Below are positions 1 to 8,734 of a DNA stretch of 64,000 nt, piece after piece. Origin of the DNA: Saccharibacter floricola DSM 15669 (GTDB lineage Bacteria; Pseudomonadota; Alphaproteobacteria; Acetobacterales; Acetobacteraceae); assembly GCF_000378165.1 (NCBI RefSeq), contig NZ_KB899343.1, positions 18,286 to 82,285 of the forward strand, written 5' to 3'. The translations under genes were made by a program, and so were the position numbers. Each line of letters opens with the position of its first letter. Position 1 is the first letter of the stretch. The notes beneath the pieces are model-generated. The model saw only the letters and a list, made by a program, of their open reading frames with translations. It had not been told where the DNA came from and searched no databases.

Positions 1-393
1 TGACGTTAAGCGTGCATCCCAGACCCACCATGTGCCCCATGTGGGTTTTCCCCAAAAAGACCCGCTGATGAGACAGAGCAAAGCAGCACAGGCACCGATA
101 GGGCCAATTTCGAGGGCGGCAAGGTCAGCAAGGGGATGACGCCATATGAGAGAACAGGCACCACATAACGCTAACCCCACGTAGCAAGCAGAGGCAAGCC
201 ACGCCATCGGTACATGAAGATACATGATGCGTACGGTCTCGCCCTGCTGCCAATCAGCTGGAGAGAAGAAGAGCCCCCAGACGAGTCCGACAAGTAAGAT
301 CACGGCTCCTAGCCCCCCAATGATAGGGAGGCATGGACGCGTAAAACGTAGGAAAACGCCCGGATTGGCAAGGCGGTGAAACCAAAGAGACAC
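1..393 (-). CDS. ccmC: Heme exporter permease CcmC, N-terminal part (runs off the window)
   Basis: Reading the minus strand from a GTG at 393 gives 131 codons open to the window edge. The product carries the CcmC signature: a membrane segment near residues 22-42, the MYLHVPMAW motif near residue 58, and the tryptophan-rich WGTWWVWDARLTS segment at the end, which in this family forms the periplasmic heme-binding WWD domain. CcmC presents heme to CcmE during cytochrome c maturation at the inner membrane. An AAAGGAG lies about 13 nt upstream of the GTG; no in-frame ATG upstream was found, so the GTG is the best start. The remaining roughly half of the protein is outside the window. It is divergent from the EVE-domain gene. 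Confidence 0.9.
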   Translation of the reverse strand, partial: MSLWFHRLANPGVFLRFTRPCLPIIGGLGAVILLVGLVWGLFFSPADWQQGETVRIMYLHVPMAWLASACYVGLALCGACSLIWRHPLADLAALEIGPIGACAALLCLISGSFWGKPTWGTWWVWDARLTS

Positions 394-505
394 GGTAAGA
401 GACGGGCTCCTTTTGGGAGGACATTGTTCTCCATAATCTGAACCTTCTATACTCGCCAAGAGATAACGCGTTTGCAACGTCAAAGTCGGAAAAGGAAGTC
501 CAAGC

Positions 506-922
506 ATGGCCTATTGGCTGATCAAGTCAGAACCAGCCTCTTTCTCGTGGGAAGAGCAGGTTCGTAACGATGTTGAGCCGTGGAATGGGGTGCGCAATTA
601 TCAGGCGCGCAATAATCTTTCAGCCATGCGGTGCGGTGACCGGGCGCTCTTCTATCATTCTGTGACTGAAAAGCGTATCGTGGGGGTCGTTGAGGTGGTG
701 AAAGAGGCCTATCCAGACCCGACGACCGAGGATCAGCGCTGGGTGTGTGTTGATGTTAAAGCAGATGGGGCTTTTAAGAAGCCGATTAGCTTGGCAGACA
801 TTAAAGCAGACCCCAATTTAACGGAGATGGCGTTGCTCAAACAGTCGCGGCTGTCTGTTGCCCCTGTGACAGAGGCTGAATTTGCTTATCTGACTCGCCG
901 TGGCGAGTGGGAACAAGGTTAA
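506..922 (+). CDS. EVE domain protein
   Basis: 138-aa protein made of a single EVE domain (PUA-like fold), a family thought to bind modified bases in DNA or RNA. The conserved opening MAYWLIKSEP, the WNGVRNYQARN segment around residues 26-36 and the DRALFYHS strand near residue 45 are typical of bacterial members related to human thymocyte nuclear protein 1. Length is normal for the family. The start has an AAGGAA about 9 nt upstream. It is divergent from ccmC and followed after 47 nt by an EcsC-family gene. The molecular role in this organism cannot be told from sequence; EVE genes also occur in defence loci, but nothing here suggests one. Confidence 0.85.
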   Translation: MAYWLIKSEPASFSWEEQVRNDVEPWNGVRNYQARNNLSAMRCGDRALFYHSVTEKRIVGVVEVVKEAYPDPTTEDQRWVCVDVKADGAFKKPISLADIKADPNLTEMALLKQSRLSVAPVTEAEFAYLTRRGEWEQG

Positions 923-969
923 ATGATGGTGTCGCCGTTTCTGGCGTAGACAAAACGGAGAAAAACCCC

Positions 970-1809
970 ATGAACGCAGATCACGATACACAGTTACCCA
1001 GCACGTCTTTTATGTCGCGCGATATGGATGGTGAAGACCTCGCACAGCTTCATCAGGTCTTAGAGCAAGTTGAACAAGGGCGCGGCACGTTGGTTCGTTT
1101 GGCGGACTTGATGGGGGGCGCTGTTGGCCGGGCAACTCAGCTTGGTCTGCAAGGCTTGTCTATGGCGCCGGGCTTCAAAGCGAAGATACAGCGCGTGACA
1201 GAAACGGCGATTGAACAAGCTTTTCGGATTGCGATTTTAGGCGTTGAACGTGAAGGAATGGCCGTTTCGCGTAAAGTGCGGGAAAATATGATGCAGGCCG
1301 CTGTGGCTGTGTCCGGAGCTGCGGGTGGCTTTGGCGGGTTTGCAGGCATGGCGCCTGATATTGGCTTTACGACGCTTGCGATCATGCGTGAAATCGCGAT
1401 GATTGCGCGTGAAAATGGCGAAGACCTGAACGACGAAGAGACGCGTCGTGCATGTTTGGAAGTCTTTGCTCTGCGTTCTGTCGCGACGGGACGTCGTGAG
1501 GGTGACGATGAAAACGAGCTTGGCTTTTTTGCGGCACGTGGTTTGATGCGCGGTCAGCCTCTTGTGATGTTGATGGCTGAAGTCGCTGGGCATTATGGGA
1601 TTGCGCTGTCACGCAAGCTTGCTGCTCAGATGGTGCCTGTTGCTGGCGCCTTATGCGGTGCTGCGCTTAATTCTGCTTTTCTAGCGCATTATCGTGCGGT
1701 AGCGCGGGCCCATTTTACGATACGGCGGTTAGAGCGTACGCATGGGACGGCTGTGCAAGAGGCCGCTCAAGCTTATCAGGGGCGTGCGACGGGCGATGAA
1801 TCTTTGTGA
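970..1809 (+). CDS. EcsC family protein
   Basis: 279-aa protein resembling the EcsC family, named for a Bacillus protein encoded with the EcsAB ABC transporter; its biochemical function is unknown. The central part is rich in Gly and Ala with a hydrophobic run near residues 110-135, consistent with membrane association, and the C-terminal half has a second small-residue-rich stretch around residues 225-245. The reading frame is open upstream to a GTG at 907 inside the EVE gene, but the ATG at 970 with a GGAG about 7 nt upstream is the more natural start. The 3' end overlaps by 34 nt a convergent small membrane-protein gene. Confidence 0.7.
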   Translation: MNADHDTQLPSTSFMSRDMDGEDLAQLHQVLEQVEQGRGTLVRLADLMGGAVGRATQLGLQGLSMAPGFKAKIQRVTETAIEQAFRIAILGVEREGMAVSRKVRENMMQAAVAVSGAAGGFGGFAGMAPDIGFTTLAIMREIAMIARENGEDLNDEETRRACLEVFALRSVATGRREGDDENELGFFAARGLMRGQPLVMLMAEVAGHYGIALSRKLAAQMVPVAGALCGAALNSAFLAHYRAVARAHFTIRRLERTHGTAVQEAAQAYQGRATGDESL

Positions 1810-2003
1810 TGTTTGGCTGAAAACTCTGCTTTAGCGCGGTGGGCTTTCTGGATGTCTTGATACGTCTCGAGCACCCCAAAGCCCACAATACCGAGCAGGC
1901 AAACGCATTCAAGCACATGCAGAATACGCGTCGTTTCTGGATAGAAGAGCTGAGTAAGTGCGCATATGACAAAAGCGATGACGTAAATAAAGGTTTGGGG
2001 CAT
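1776..2003 (-). CDS. Small two-segment membrane protein
   Basis: 75-aa protein starting at the ATG at 2003, preceded by GGAAG with 8-nt spacing. Two hydrophobic stretches (about residues 4-20 and 28-46) suggest a two-pass inner-membrane protein, followed by a charged tail rich in Lys, His and Ala. No family is recognised. It is convergent with the EcsC-family gene and overlaps its last 34 nt. An ORF on the opposite strand over the same bases has lower coding quality and no hydrophobic pattern. An upstream ATG at 2030 is possible but lacks a better ribosome binding site. Confidence 0.5.
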   Translation of the reverse strand: MPQTFIYVIAFVICALTQLFYPETTRILHVLECVCLLGIVGFGVLETYQDIQKAHRAKAEFSAKHHKDSSPVARP

Positions 2004-2041
2004 GGTCTCTTCTTCCAAAGTAAGGTTCATGTCGTAGCACG

Positions 2042-2728
2042 ATGATGATGGATATAACAGCAGAGCAGCTTTTGCGTGCCTATAGCCTTGGTCTTTTCCC
2101 GATGGCGCCAGACCGCGAGAGTGATGAACTGGAATGGTTTAGCCCTCAGGAGCGTGGGATTATTCCCCTTGAGGGCTTTCATGTACCGCGCCGGTTAATG
2201 CGTACCGTTCTTTCGGGCCGCTATCAGGTTTGTGCAGATCATGATTTTGCGGGGATGATGAACGCGTGCGCTGCCCCCGCGCCAGGGCGGGAGGAAACAT
2301 GGATTAGCCCTCGTATTTGCACATTATATGAAGAGCTTTATCAGCATGGTTTTGCGCATTCTATCGAGGTGCGCCGCACAGATGGCAGTCTTGCTGGTGG
2401 GCTCTATGGGGTGGCCCTTGGGGGGGCTTTCTTTGGGGAAAGCATGGTCTCTCATGAACGCGACGTGTCCAAAATTGCCTTAGTTCACCTCGTTGCAGCC
2501 TTGCGCAAGGGGGGCTATCGTCTGCTGGATACACAGTATGTCACCCCTCATTTGAGTCGCTTGGGGGGAAGAGCTGTACCATTGTCTGATTATCAAAGGC
2601 GACTCAGTGAAGCGTTGACTGTACAGGCTATTTGGCCTGGGGACGTTGATTTATCTGCACTGCATAGTGAGATTATTGCGCTGCGGTTGCCTAAAGGGGG
2701 AGGAGATTATCATGTCTCATTATCGTAA
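2042..2728 (+). CDS. aat: Leucyl/phenylalanyl-tRNA-protein transferase
   Basis: 228-aa enzyme that transfers Leu or Phe from aminoacyl-tRNA to N-terminal Lys or Arg of proteins, creating N-degrons for ClpAPS. Visible family features are the YSLGLFPMA segment near residue 14, WFSPQERGIIP near residue 32, and the long catalytic core containing GGLYGVALGGAFFGESMVS around residues 119-137 and LDTQYVTPHLSRLGG around 162-176. Three consecutive ATG codons open the gene and no strong Shine-Dalgarno is visible, so the exact start among them is open. It overlaps the next gene by 17 nt and probably heads a long plus-strand operon. Confidence 0.95.
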   Translation: MMMDITAEQLLRAYSLGLFPMAPDRESDELEWFSPQERGIIPLEGFHVPRRLMRTVLSGRYQVCADHDFAGMMNACAAPAPGREETWISPRICTLYEELYQHGFAHSIEVRRTDGSLAGGLYGVALGGAFFGESMVSHERDVSKIALVHLVAALRKGGYRLLDTQYVTPHLSRLGGRAVPLSDYQRRLSEALTVQAIWPGDVDLSALHSEIIALRLPKGGGDYHVSLS

Positions 2729-3479
2729 ACTCGGCTTAGTGGGTGGTGCTTTTGCTGCTATATTGGCTGCTGCACCAGCACATGCGGAGGCCCCGGCTGA
2801 TCATCCAGCATTAGCACCAACGCGCGATGTTGTGGTGACTTATCGTTTCTGGGCAGGAGGGAATGCAGCGGCACCTGAGAAGAAGGTGATGGTGTCTTTT
2901 GCTGCAGATGGCAATCAGCTGCGCATTGATCCGATTGGGGTGCAGGGTATTACGATTTTGGATCGCTTAAAGCAACGTGTGACCTTAATCAGCACTGAGA
3001 AGAAGAGCTACATCCAGTTCCTCCCGGTTAATGGCCTCAGCAACCCCTTCATGCTGAGCTTGAATATGACCTATCACGCAGAGGGAATGGGGACTGTTGC
3101 CGGTCATGAATGCCGTCGTTGGTCGATTGAAAGCCCCAAAGGGAAGGCGCAGGCTTGCGTTACTGATGATGGGGTTATCTTGGCAGAAGCAGGCGTTGAT
3201 TCAGACGGTGTAAGCGGGAAGATGGAAGCGCAGAATGTCACCTATCGTGATTTGCCTGCCAGTACGTTTGAGCCACCAGAAGGCTACCAAAAGATCCAAC
3301 GGAACACACCTTCTCAAAAAGTACGCCAAGGTGAGCCTGTTCCGGGTGCTAATGTGGTGCACCATCATGCCGAGACAGGCCATCAGGTTGATACGACCCA
3401 GCCTGCTGCATCTAATGATTCAGCGGGTGATGGCAGCGTGTATCATTCAGACCAGCCGTCCCACGGGGCGGGCCAGTAA
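2712..3479 (+). CDS. Secreted protein, possibly DUF4412-like
   Basis: 255-aa protein with a clear Sec signal peptide (hydrophobic core about residues 8-22, cleavage after an AHA around residue 25). The mature part alternates beta-strand-like segments and has a conserved-looking pair of cysteines (near residues 138 and 150). The last 60 residues are rich in His, Pro, Gln and Ser and are probably disordered. The start ATG at 2712 has a strong GGAGG and lies inside the end of aat, so translation is likely coupled. The layout resembles periplasmic DUF4412-type proteins, but I do not assign a function. Confidence 0.65.
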   Translation: MSHYRKLGLVGGAFAAILAAAPAHAEAPADHPALAPTRDVVVTYRFWAGGNAAAPEKKVMVSFAADGNQLRIDPIGVQGITILDRLKQRVTLISTEKKSYIQFLPVNGLSNPFMLSLNMTYHAEGMGTVAGHECRRWSIESPKGKAQACVTDDGVILAEAGVDSDGVSGKMEAQNVTYRDLPASTFEPPEGYQKIQRNTPSQKVRQGEPVPGANVVHHHAETGHQVDTTQPAASNDSAGDGSVYHSDQPSHGAGQ

Positions 3480-3512
3480 TCGTAACGAATGTATCAATAA
3501 GGATTGGCAAGC

Positions 3513-4010
3513 GTGACAGATAAAGTGATTGAGGTTGGTGACCAAGGGCCGGCATTTTCGTTGCCTGCCCTCACCCCTGAAGGGGAGAGTACGGTGAGTA
3601 GTGAGTCCCTTAAGGGGGCTCCTTACGTGCTGTATTTTTACCCAAGAGCCTCCACGCCGGGCTGTACGACACAGGCTTGTGCGTTGCGTGATGCTTTGTC
3701 TGATTTGCGTTTGCCCAATGGGGAGACGCTCAAAGTTTTGGGTGTGAGCCCTGATCCCCTTAAAAAGCTTGAACGATTTTCACAGAAACAAGGGCTGAAT
3801 TTTCCACTCCTGTCTGATGAAGAGCACATATTGGCCGAGGCCTACGGTGTGTGGGTGCAAAAGAAGCTGTATGGGCGGCAATTTATGGGGATTGAACGCA
3901 GCTCGTTCCTCCTTGATGGTCAAGGCCGTGTCTGTGCGATGAAACGTCGCGTTCGCCCTGCTGAACATGTGAGCTGGGTGCAGGGGGCGCTTGCTCATTT
4001 ACCTGAATAA
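3513..4010 (+). CDS. bcp: Peroxiredoxin, PrxQ/BCP type
   Basis: 165-aa thiol peroxidase of the AhpC/TSA fold that reduces hydroperoxides using thioredoxin. The TPGCTTQAC motif places the peroxidatic Cys at residue 51 and the resolving Cys at 56, the CxxxxC arrangement of the PrxQ/BCP subfamily. The conserved Arg and the GVSPDPLKKLERF helix follow. A TTG at 3504 sits immediately on the AAGGA, too close to be used; the GTG at 3513 has proper spacing and is chosen. The next gene starts 24 nt downstream of the stop. Confidence 0.93.
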   Translation: MTDKVIEVGDQGPAFSLPALTPEGESTVSSESLKGAPYVLYFYPRASTPGCTTQACALRDALSDLRLPNGETLKVLGVSPDPLKKLERFSQKQGLNFPLLSDEEHILAEAYGVWVQKKLYGRQFMGIERSSFLLDGQGRVCAMKRRVRPAEHVSWVQGALAHLPE

Positions 4011-4034
4011 TTGCGTAAGACGGACTGCCCTGCC

Positions 4035-7000
4035 ATGAGTGATACGGATAGGCCAGCCCAACAACGTTCTGGTGCGTGGCGGTGGCTGCGTTGGTGCGTT
4101 ATCGGTCTCTTTCTTCCGCTGGCTATTATCGCTGTTCTGCTTTGTTTTGTACTGTGGCGTTTAGCGCAAAGCCCGTTGGATGTTACGGCGTTGTCTCAAC
4201 GGTGGGAGCCGGTGGCAGTGCAGCTGACGGCTGGGCAGCCGCCTGTTGGGTATGTCCATTGGGGGAAGATCCTTCTAGGCTGGAGCCCGCATAGACAGCA
4301 TATTCCTGCAGGTTTATTGCTCCGGGTGGAGCATGTGAATCTTGTTCAAGGTGATGGCCGTGTGCTGAACCAGCTTGAGCATGTGGCTGCTGTGCTTAAT
4401 TTGGCGGCTCTTTTGCGGGGGCATGTCGCTTTTCGGGCTGTGCGTGTGTCGGGTGCCCAATTCGCATTAAAACATTATGAAGATGGGACAATTGCTCCTG
4501 ATATCATCGGTTTTCCACGTAAGTCTTTGACTTCTCGCAAAAAAGGGAACTCTTTAGCTTTTCTGGATGCTGACGCGCTTCGTGATGTTGAGATCAGTAA
4601 TCTTTCTGTCACGATGCGTGATGCGCAGCGTGCTGATGCGGTCATGCATTTTCACATGCCTGCATTAGCGGTGCATTACCGGCGTCATTTTGGGTGGCAG
4701 GGGCACATTGAAGGAGCATTTCATTGGGGGCAGGAGGATGTGCCCTTCCAGCTCAATGCCCAATCAGTTCGGGAAGGGCTTACTCATCTTAGCTTAGATG
4801 TTCATCCTTTTGTGCCTGCGCGTTTAGCGGGGTGGCTCCCTCAAGTTGATGCACATGATATGAAACGGTGGCAGCTGCCTGTACAGCTTCATGCAGAAGG
4901 TGACGTGCAACCTAAAGGAATGGGTGGGCGGCCTTTAAATCTGCAAGCAGAGTTTTCTTTAGGGGCGGGAGATATTTTACAAACAGATCATGATCCTCTT
5001 CATCTGCAAGAGGGGCATGGGCGTTTTGATGTCAGATGGCAAGGCAATCAGCCTTTGCAGCATGTCGTGCTGGATCAAGGGCGTATTCGCTTAGTGATGC
5101 GTGATGGCCATCATCAGCTGGTGCCTGTCATGCTGTCATCACATGTGCAGATTGATGATATGGTGCATCCTTCTGCTGTCGATATTGCTGTGCAAGCCCG
5201 CATTCCAGCCTTTGATTTTGCGACTTTGGGCTCTATTTGGCCTTATGGCATGGCCAAAGGGGCGCGCCGTTGGATCACGACCAACATGACAGAAGGGCGA
5301 GGTGATGGGTTGGCCATTGATGCGCAGCTTCATAGTGCGACAGGGTTGAAGGGTTTGAGCGTTCAGCGCCTAGAGGGGCAGTTGAAAGGGCATGCGCTCT
5401 CTGTCTCATGGTTACGTCCTGTTCAACCTGTGACGAATGTGGAAGCCTCAGCACGTTTTCTTGACCCCAATACGCTGCAGATTGATGTTGCTCATGGTCA
5501 GCTTTCAGATGGGCAGCATGCGACGATTGCGGTGCCACGAGGGCGGATTACCCTATCGGGTATTTTGCGACGGCATAGCCAATTTGCTCATATCCAACTG
5601 GGTTTAGATGGTGCTTTCCCGTCATTTTTAAATGTGCTCTCTCATCCAAGGCTTCATCTGTTATCGAATCATCCGTTGTCGTTACGTCAACAGGCAGGAA
5701 AGATTGCGGGTGAACTGTCAGTAAGTTTGCCGCTCGATAAATCAGTGAAGATGGGCGATATTCATTTTGATGCTCAGGCGCAGTGTCAAAATATTACGTT
5801 TGACTCACCTGCCCTTGGTGCTGTGAAGGGGGGGAAAGGGCAGCTTCAGGTGACGTCGCAGGCAATTCGTTTCCAAGGCAAGGCAGATATTCGCCATATT
5901 CCTGTTGATGTGGTTGCAGAAGAACGTTTTCAAGCCAACGAACCAGGGCGCGTGTTGCGGTCTGTCAGGGCACAGACAGCGCTTGATACGGTGCTCTTGC
6001 GTAAGATGGGGCTGTCTCTTCCTGCTGGGATGATGAGCGGTGCTGCCCCGGTCACGGCTGTTTATGTGCAAAAAGGTCTGGGCCATAAGCACCGTCAAGG
6101 AGAGGTGCAGATCAATGCAGACTTTACCCCCGTTGCGTTGCGTGTGCCGTCTTGGGTTAAGCCGGCGGGTGTGCGGACATCGTTGAGCGCGCATATTCGC
6201 ACTCTTGATGCTCGTATTCAAGCAGTCACAAATTTGCGTGCACAGGGGCCTGGGCTCTCTCTCGTTGGCGGTGCTATGGTGAAAAAGGGCCGCGTCTTTG
6301 GGGTGCGTGTGGATCATATGACCCTCGGGCGCAATGTGGGGCGTCTGCAGGCGTCTTGGCCAATAGGGGCAAAGGACAACACGCCCTATCATATTGATGT
6401 GACAGCAGAGAGTTTGGATGTGAGCCCGTGGTTTCAAGCTCATCAGTCTTCCACCGGGGCGCCGCGTTCTTCACATCTCCCGCACCGGGGTTATGCCAAG
6501 CCTCTTCTTCCTTCAGGGGAATGGGCTGTTTCTCTTCAGTCTGGGCGTGTGTTCTACCGGCAGGATAAAGCGCTGACGGATATGTCTGCGACTGTCGCAT
6601 GGAAAGGACGCCGGTTGGAGCAGGCTGTTTTTCATGCGAAAGGGCCGCATGTTCTTTCTGTGCAGCTAGAGCCCGACTCTCAAGAGAAGCAAAGCCATGT
6701 GCTTAAGGCCGATATCGGTAATTTGAGTTCTCTTGTTAAAGAGCTTGAGGGCTATCAACAGCTTGAGGGTGGTCATGTTCATCTGGAAGGGTGGTTTACA
6801 GCTTCTTCTCCATCATCAAACGATTATGGCATGTGGGGATTGGGATTAGGCCCGTTTACAGGGCATATGCGTGTGCATGATCTTGCGCTGGATCATCCTC
6901 CGGCGGCCTTAACGGCGGCAACAGTGTTTGCGCCGCTTCATTGGGGACAGATTGAGCGCGATCGGTTTGAGAATTTGGCAGGTTCTGCCACGGTTAAAAT

Positions 7001-7304
7001 GCAGCATACGGTTATGACAGTTGAAGATGGGCAGTTGAGCAACGCAATCCTTGGGGCTACCCTTGAGGGGAATGTTGATATTGTTGCCCAGCATCTTTCT
7101 CTGCAAGGAACGGTCTCGCCGCTTTTTGGGTTGAACCATGCGGCTGGGGGCTTGTTTGGTATGCGGTCGTTTTTTGCCCCAGAAAAGGGTAGTGGTGTGA
7201 TGGCACTGACCTACACGTTGGACGGCACTTTTGATAAACCGACCTTTCAGACTTATCCGCTTTCCGTCTTCCTCCCAGGAATGTTACGCCATATCTTGCA
7301 GTGA
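4035..7304 (+). CDS. Large AsmA-superfamily (YhdP/DUF3971-like) envelope protein
   Basis: 1089-aa protein with one N-terminal membrane anchor (about residues 17-39) and a very long periplasmic region of repeating beta-strand pattern. This architecture and the C-terminal segment with an AsmA-like flavour fit the YhdP/TamB/AsmA group, regarded as bridge-like proteins that move phospholipids between inner and outer membrane. The frame is open from a TTG at 4011, but the ATG at 4035 precedes the basic/hydrophobic anchor directly. It sits between a peroxiredoxin gene and rarA; its stop overlaps a possible start of rarA. A second AsmA-type gene lies about 2.4 kb downstream. The exact subfamily is uncertain. 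Confidence 0.75.
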   Translation: MSDTDRPAQQRSGAWRWLRWCVIGLFLPLAIIAVLLCFVLWRLAQSPLDVTALSQRWEPVAVQLTAGQPPVGYVHWGKILLGWSPHRQHIPAGLLLRVEHVNLVQGDGRVLNQLEHVAAVLNLAALLRGHVAFRAVRVSGAQFALKHYEDGTIAPDIIGFPRKSLTSRKKGNSLAFLDADALRDVEISNLSVTMRDAQRADAVMHFHMPALAVHYRRHFGWQGHIEGAFHWGQEDVPFQLNAQSVREGLTHLSLDVHPFVPARLAGWLPQVDAHDMKRWQLPVQLHAEGDVQPKGMGGRPLNLQAEFSLGAGDILQTDHDPLHLQEGHGRFDVRWQGNQPLQHVVLDQGRIRLVMRDGHHQLVPVMLSSHVQIDDMVHPSAVDIAVQARIPAFDFATLGSIWPYGMAKGARRWITTNMTEGRGDGLAIDAQLHSATGLKGLSVQRLEGQLKGHALSVSWLRPVQPVTNVEASARFLDPNTLQIDVAHGQLSDGQHATIAVPRGRITLSGILRRHSQFAHIQLGLDGAFPSFLNVLSHPRLHLLSNHPLSLRQQAGKIAGELSVSLPLDKSVKMGDIHFDAQAQCQNITFDSPALGAVKGGKGQLQVTSQAIRFQGKADIRHIPVDVVAEERFQANEPGRVLRSVRAQTALDTVLLRKMGLSLPAGMMSGAAPVTAVYVQKGLGHKHRQGEVQINADFTPVALRVPSWVKPAGVRTSLSAHIRTLDARIQAVTNLRAQGPGLSLVGGAMVKKGRVFGVRVDHMTLGRNVGRLQASWPIGAKDNTPYHIDVTAESLDVSPWFQAHQSSTGAPRSSHLPHRGYAKPLLPSGEWAVSLQSGRVFYRQDKALTDMSATVAWKGRRLEQAVFHAKGPHVLSVQLEPDSQEKQSHVLKADIGNLSSLVKELEGYQQLEGGHVHLEGWFTASSPSSNDYGMWGLGLGPFTGHMRVHDLALDHPPAALTAATVFAPLHWGQIERDRFENLAGSATVKMQHTVMTVEDGQLSNAILGATLEGNVDIVAQHLSLQGTVSPLFGLNHAAGGLFGMRSFFAPEKGSGVMALTYTLDGTFDKPTFQTYPLSVFLPGMLRHILQ

Positions 7305-7351
7305 TGGGCGATAACGATGGAATGCCGATAGGTCAGGATGGTGAGAAGAAT

Positions 7352-8734
7352 ATGGATATGACAGCCGATACGTCTGATCTTTTTGGGGCTTCCTCTCCTT
7401 CGTCAGACATAGCTCCTCGTCAGACCTCCTCGGGTCAGGGGCGTCGTTCTGCCCCTCGGACGCAACCGTTGGCTGATCGTCTCCGTCCGACACGGCTGGA
7501 AGATGTGCGTGGGCAAGAGCATCTTCTTGCAGAAGACGGCACGCTGACACGTATGCTCTCGCGTGGTACGCTGCCGAGCTTGATTTTATGGGGCGGCCCC
7601 GGCTGTGGTAAAACCACGATAGCTCGTCTGTTAGCCTCACAGGCCGGGTTGTTTTACGCGCAGCTTTCCGCTGTTTTTTCTGGCGTTGCGGATTTACGGA
7701 AGGCGTTTGAAGAAGCTGATAAACGCCTTGATAGCACCGGCAAGGGTACGCTGCTTTTTGTTGATGAAATCCATCGTTTTAACCGCACGCAGCAAGATAG
7801 TTTTCTCCCTTATGTGGAGCGTGGCACGGTCGTACTGGTTGGTGCCACAACGGAAAACCCTTCTTTTGCGCTAAATTCCGCTTTGTTATCACGTTGTCAG
7901 GTGCTTGTTCTCAATCGCCTTGATGATGCAGCCCTTGAAGGGCTTCTGACCCATGCAGAACAGCTTACGGAACGAACTCTCCCCTTAACGCGTGAAGGGC
8001 GAGCATCTTTACGGGCGATGGCCGATGGGGATGGGCGTTATTTGCTTAATATGGTGGAGCAGCTCCTCACACTCACCACGCAAGAGGATGCGCGTCATCT
8101 AGGGCCGCAAGAGCTGGCGAAAGTGCTTGCGCGACGCCCTGTCCTTTATGACCGAGATCGCGAAGAACATTATAATCTGATCTCTGCTCTCCATAAATCG
8201 CTCCGTGGGAGTGACCCAGACGCGGCCCTGTATTGGTTTGCGCGTATGTTAGAAGGTGGGGAAGACCCGCGCTATATTGCGCGCCGCTTGGTGCGCTTTG
8301 CAGCAGAAGATATTGGAGAGGCCGACCCGTCGTCTTTGCCTCTCGCGCAAGCAGCAGCGCAGGCTTATGAGCGTTTGGGCTCGCCAGAAGGAGAGGTTCC
8401 TCTTGCACAAGCGGTGGTGCATATGGCCGTCGCCTCAAAATCGAATGGGGTGTATGCGGGCTATAAAGCGGCGCGAGCTTTGGCCAAAAAGACGGGGAGC
8501 CTTATTCCACCAGCTCATATTCGTAATGCGCCGACGGGGTTGATGAAAGACCTCGGTTATGGGGAAGGGTACGAATACGATCATAATCATGAAGACGGCG
8601 TTTCGGGGCAAAATTACTTCCCTGATGGGATGGAACGCGTCCAACTTTACCACCCTGTTAATCGTGGATTTGAAGAAAGGATCATAAAACGTCTGGACAT
8701 GTTGGCTCAGAAACGGGCATCTCGCCAATCATGA
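7352..8734 (+). CDS. rarA: Replication-associated recombination ATPase RarA (MgsA)
   Basis: 460-aa clamp-loader-like AAA+ ATPase acting at stalled replication forks. Walker A GGPGCGKTT at about residues 81-89 and Walker B LLFVDEIHRF at about 134-143 are intact, followed by the sensor-1 VGATTENPSF segment and the C-terminal tetramerisation region with the HNHEDGVSGQNYFPD stretch typical of RarA. The ATG at 7352 has a GGTGAG at good spacing and gives the usual start followed by a DLFG motif; ATG 7304, overlapping the previous stop, is an alternative adding 16 residues. Its stop overlaps the rluA-family start by 4 nt. Confidence 0.95.
   Translation: MDMTADTSDLFGASSPSSDIAPRQTSSGQGRRSAPRTQPLADRLRPTRLEDVRGQEHLLAEDGTLTRMLSRGTLPSLILWGGPGCGKTTIARLLASQAGLFYAQLSAVFSGVADLRKAFEEADKRLDSTGKGTLLFVDEIHRFNRTQQDSFLPYVERGTVVLVGATTENPSFALNSALLSRCQVLVLNRLDDAALEGLLTHAEQLTERTLPLTREGRASLRAMADGDGRYLLNMVEQLLTLTTQEDARHLGPQELAKVLARRPVLYDRDREEHYNLISALHKSLRGSDPDAALYWFARMLEGGEDPRYIARRLVRFAAEDIGEADPSSLPLAQAAAQAYERLGSPEGEVPLAQAVVHMAVASKSNGVYAGYKAARALAKKTGSLIPPAHIRNAPTGLMKDLGYGEGYEYDHNHEDGVSGQNYFPDGMERVQLYHPVNRGFEERIIKRLDMLAQKRASRQS

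Noticed and set aside
5805..6443. 212-codon minus-strand ORF
   Set aside because: Antisense to the YhdP-like gene; His/Pro/Arg-rich composition typical of a shadow frame.
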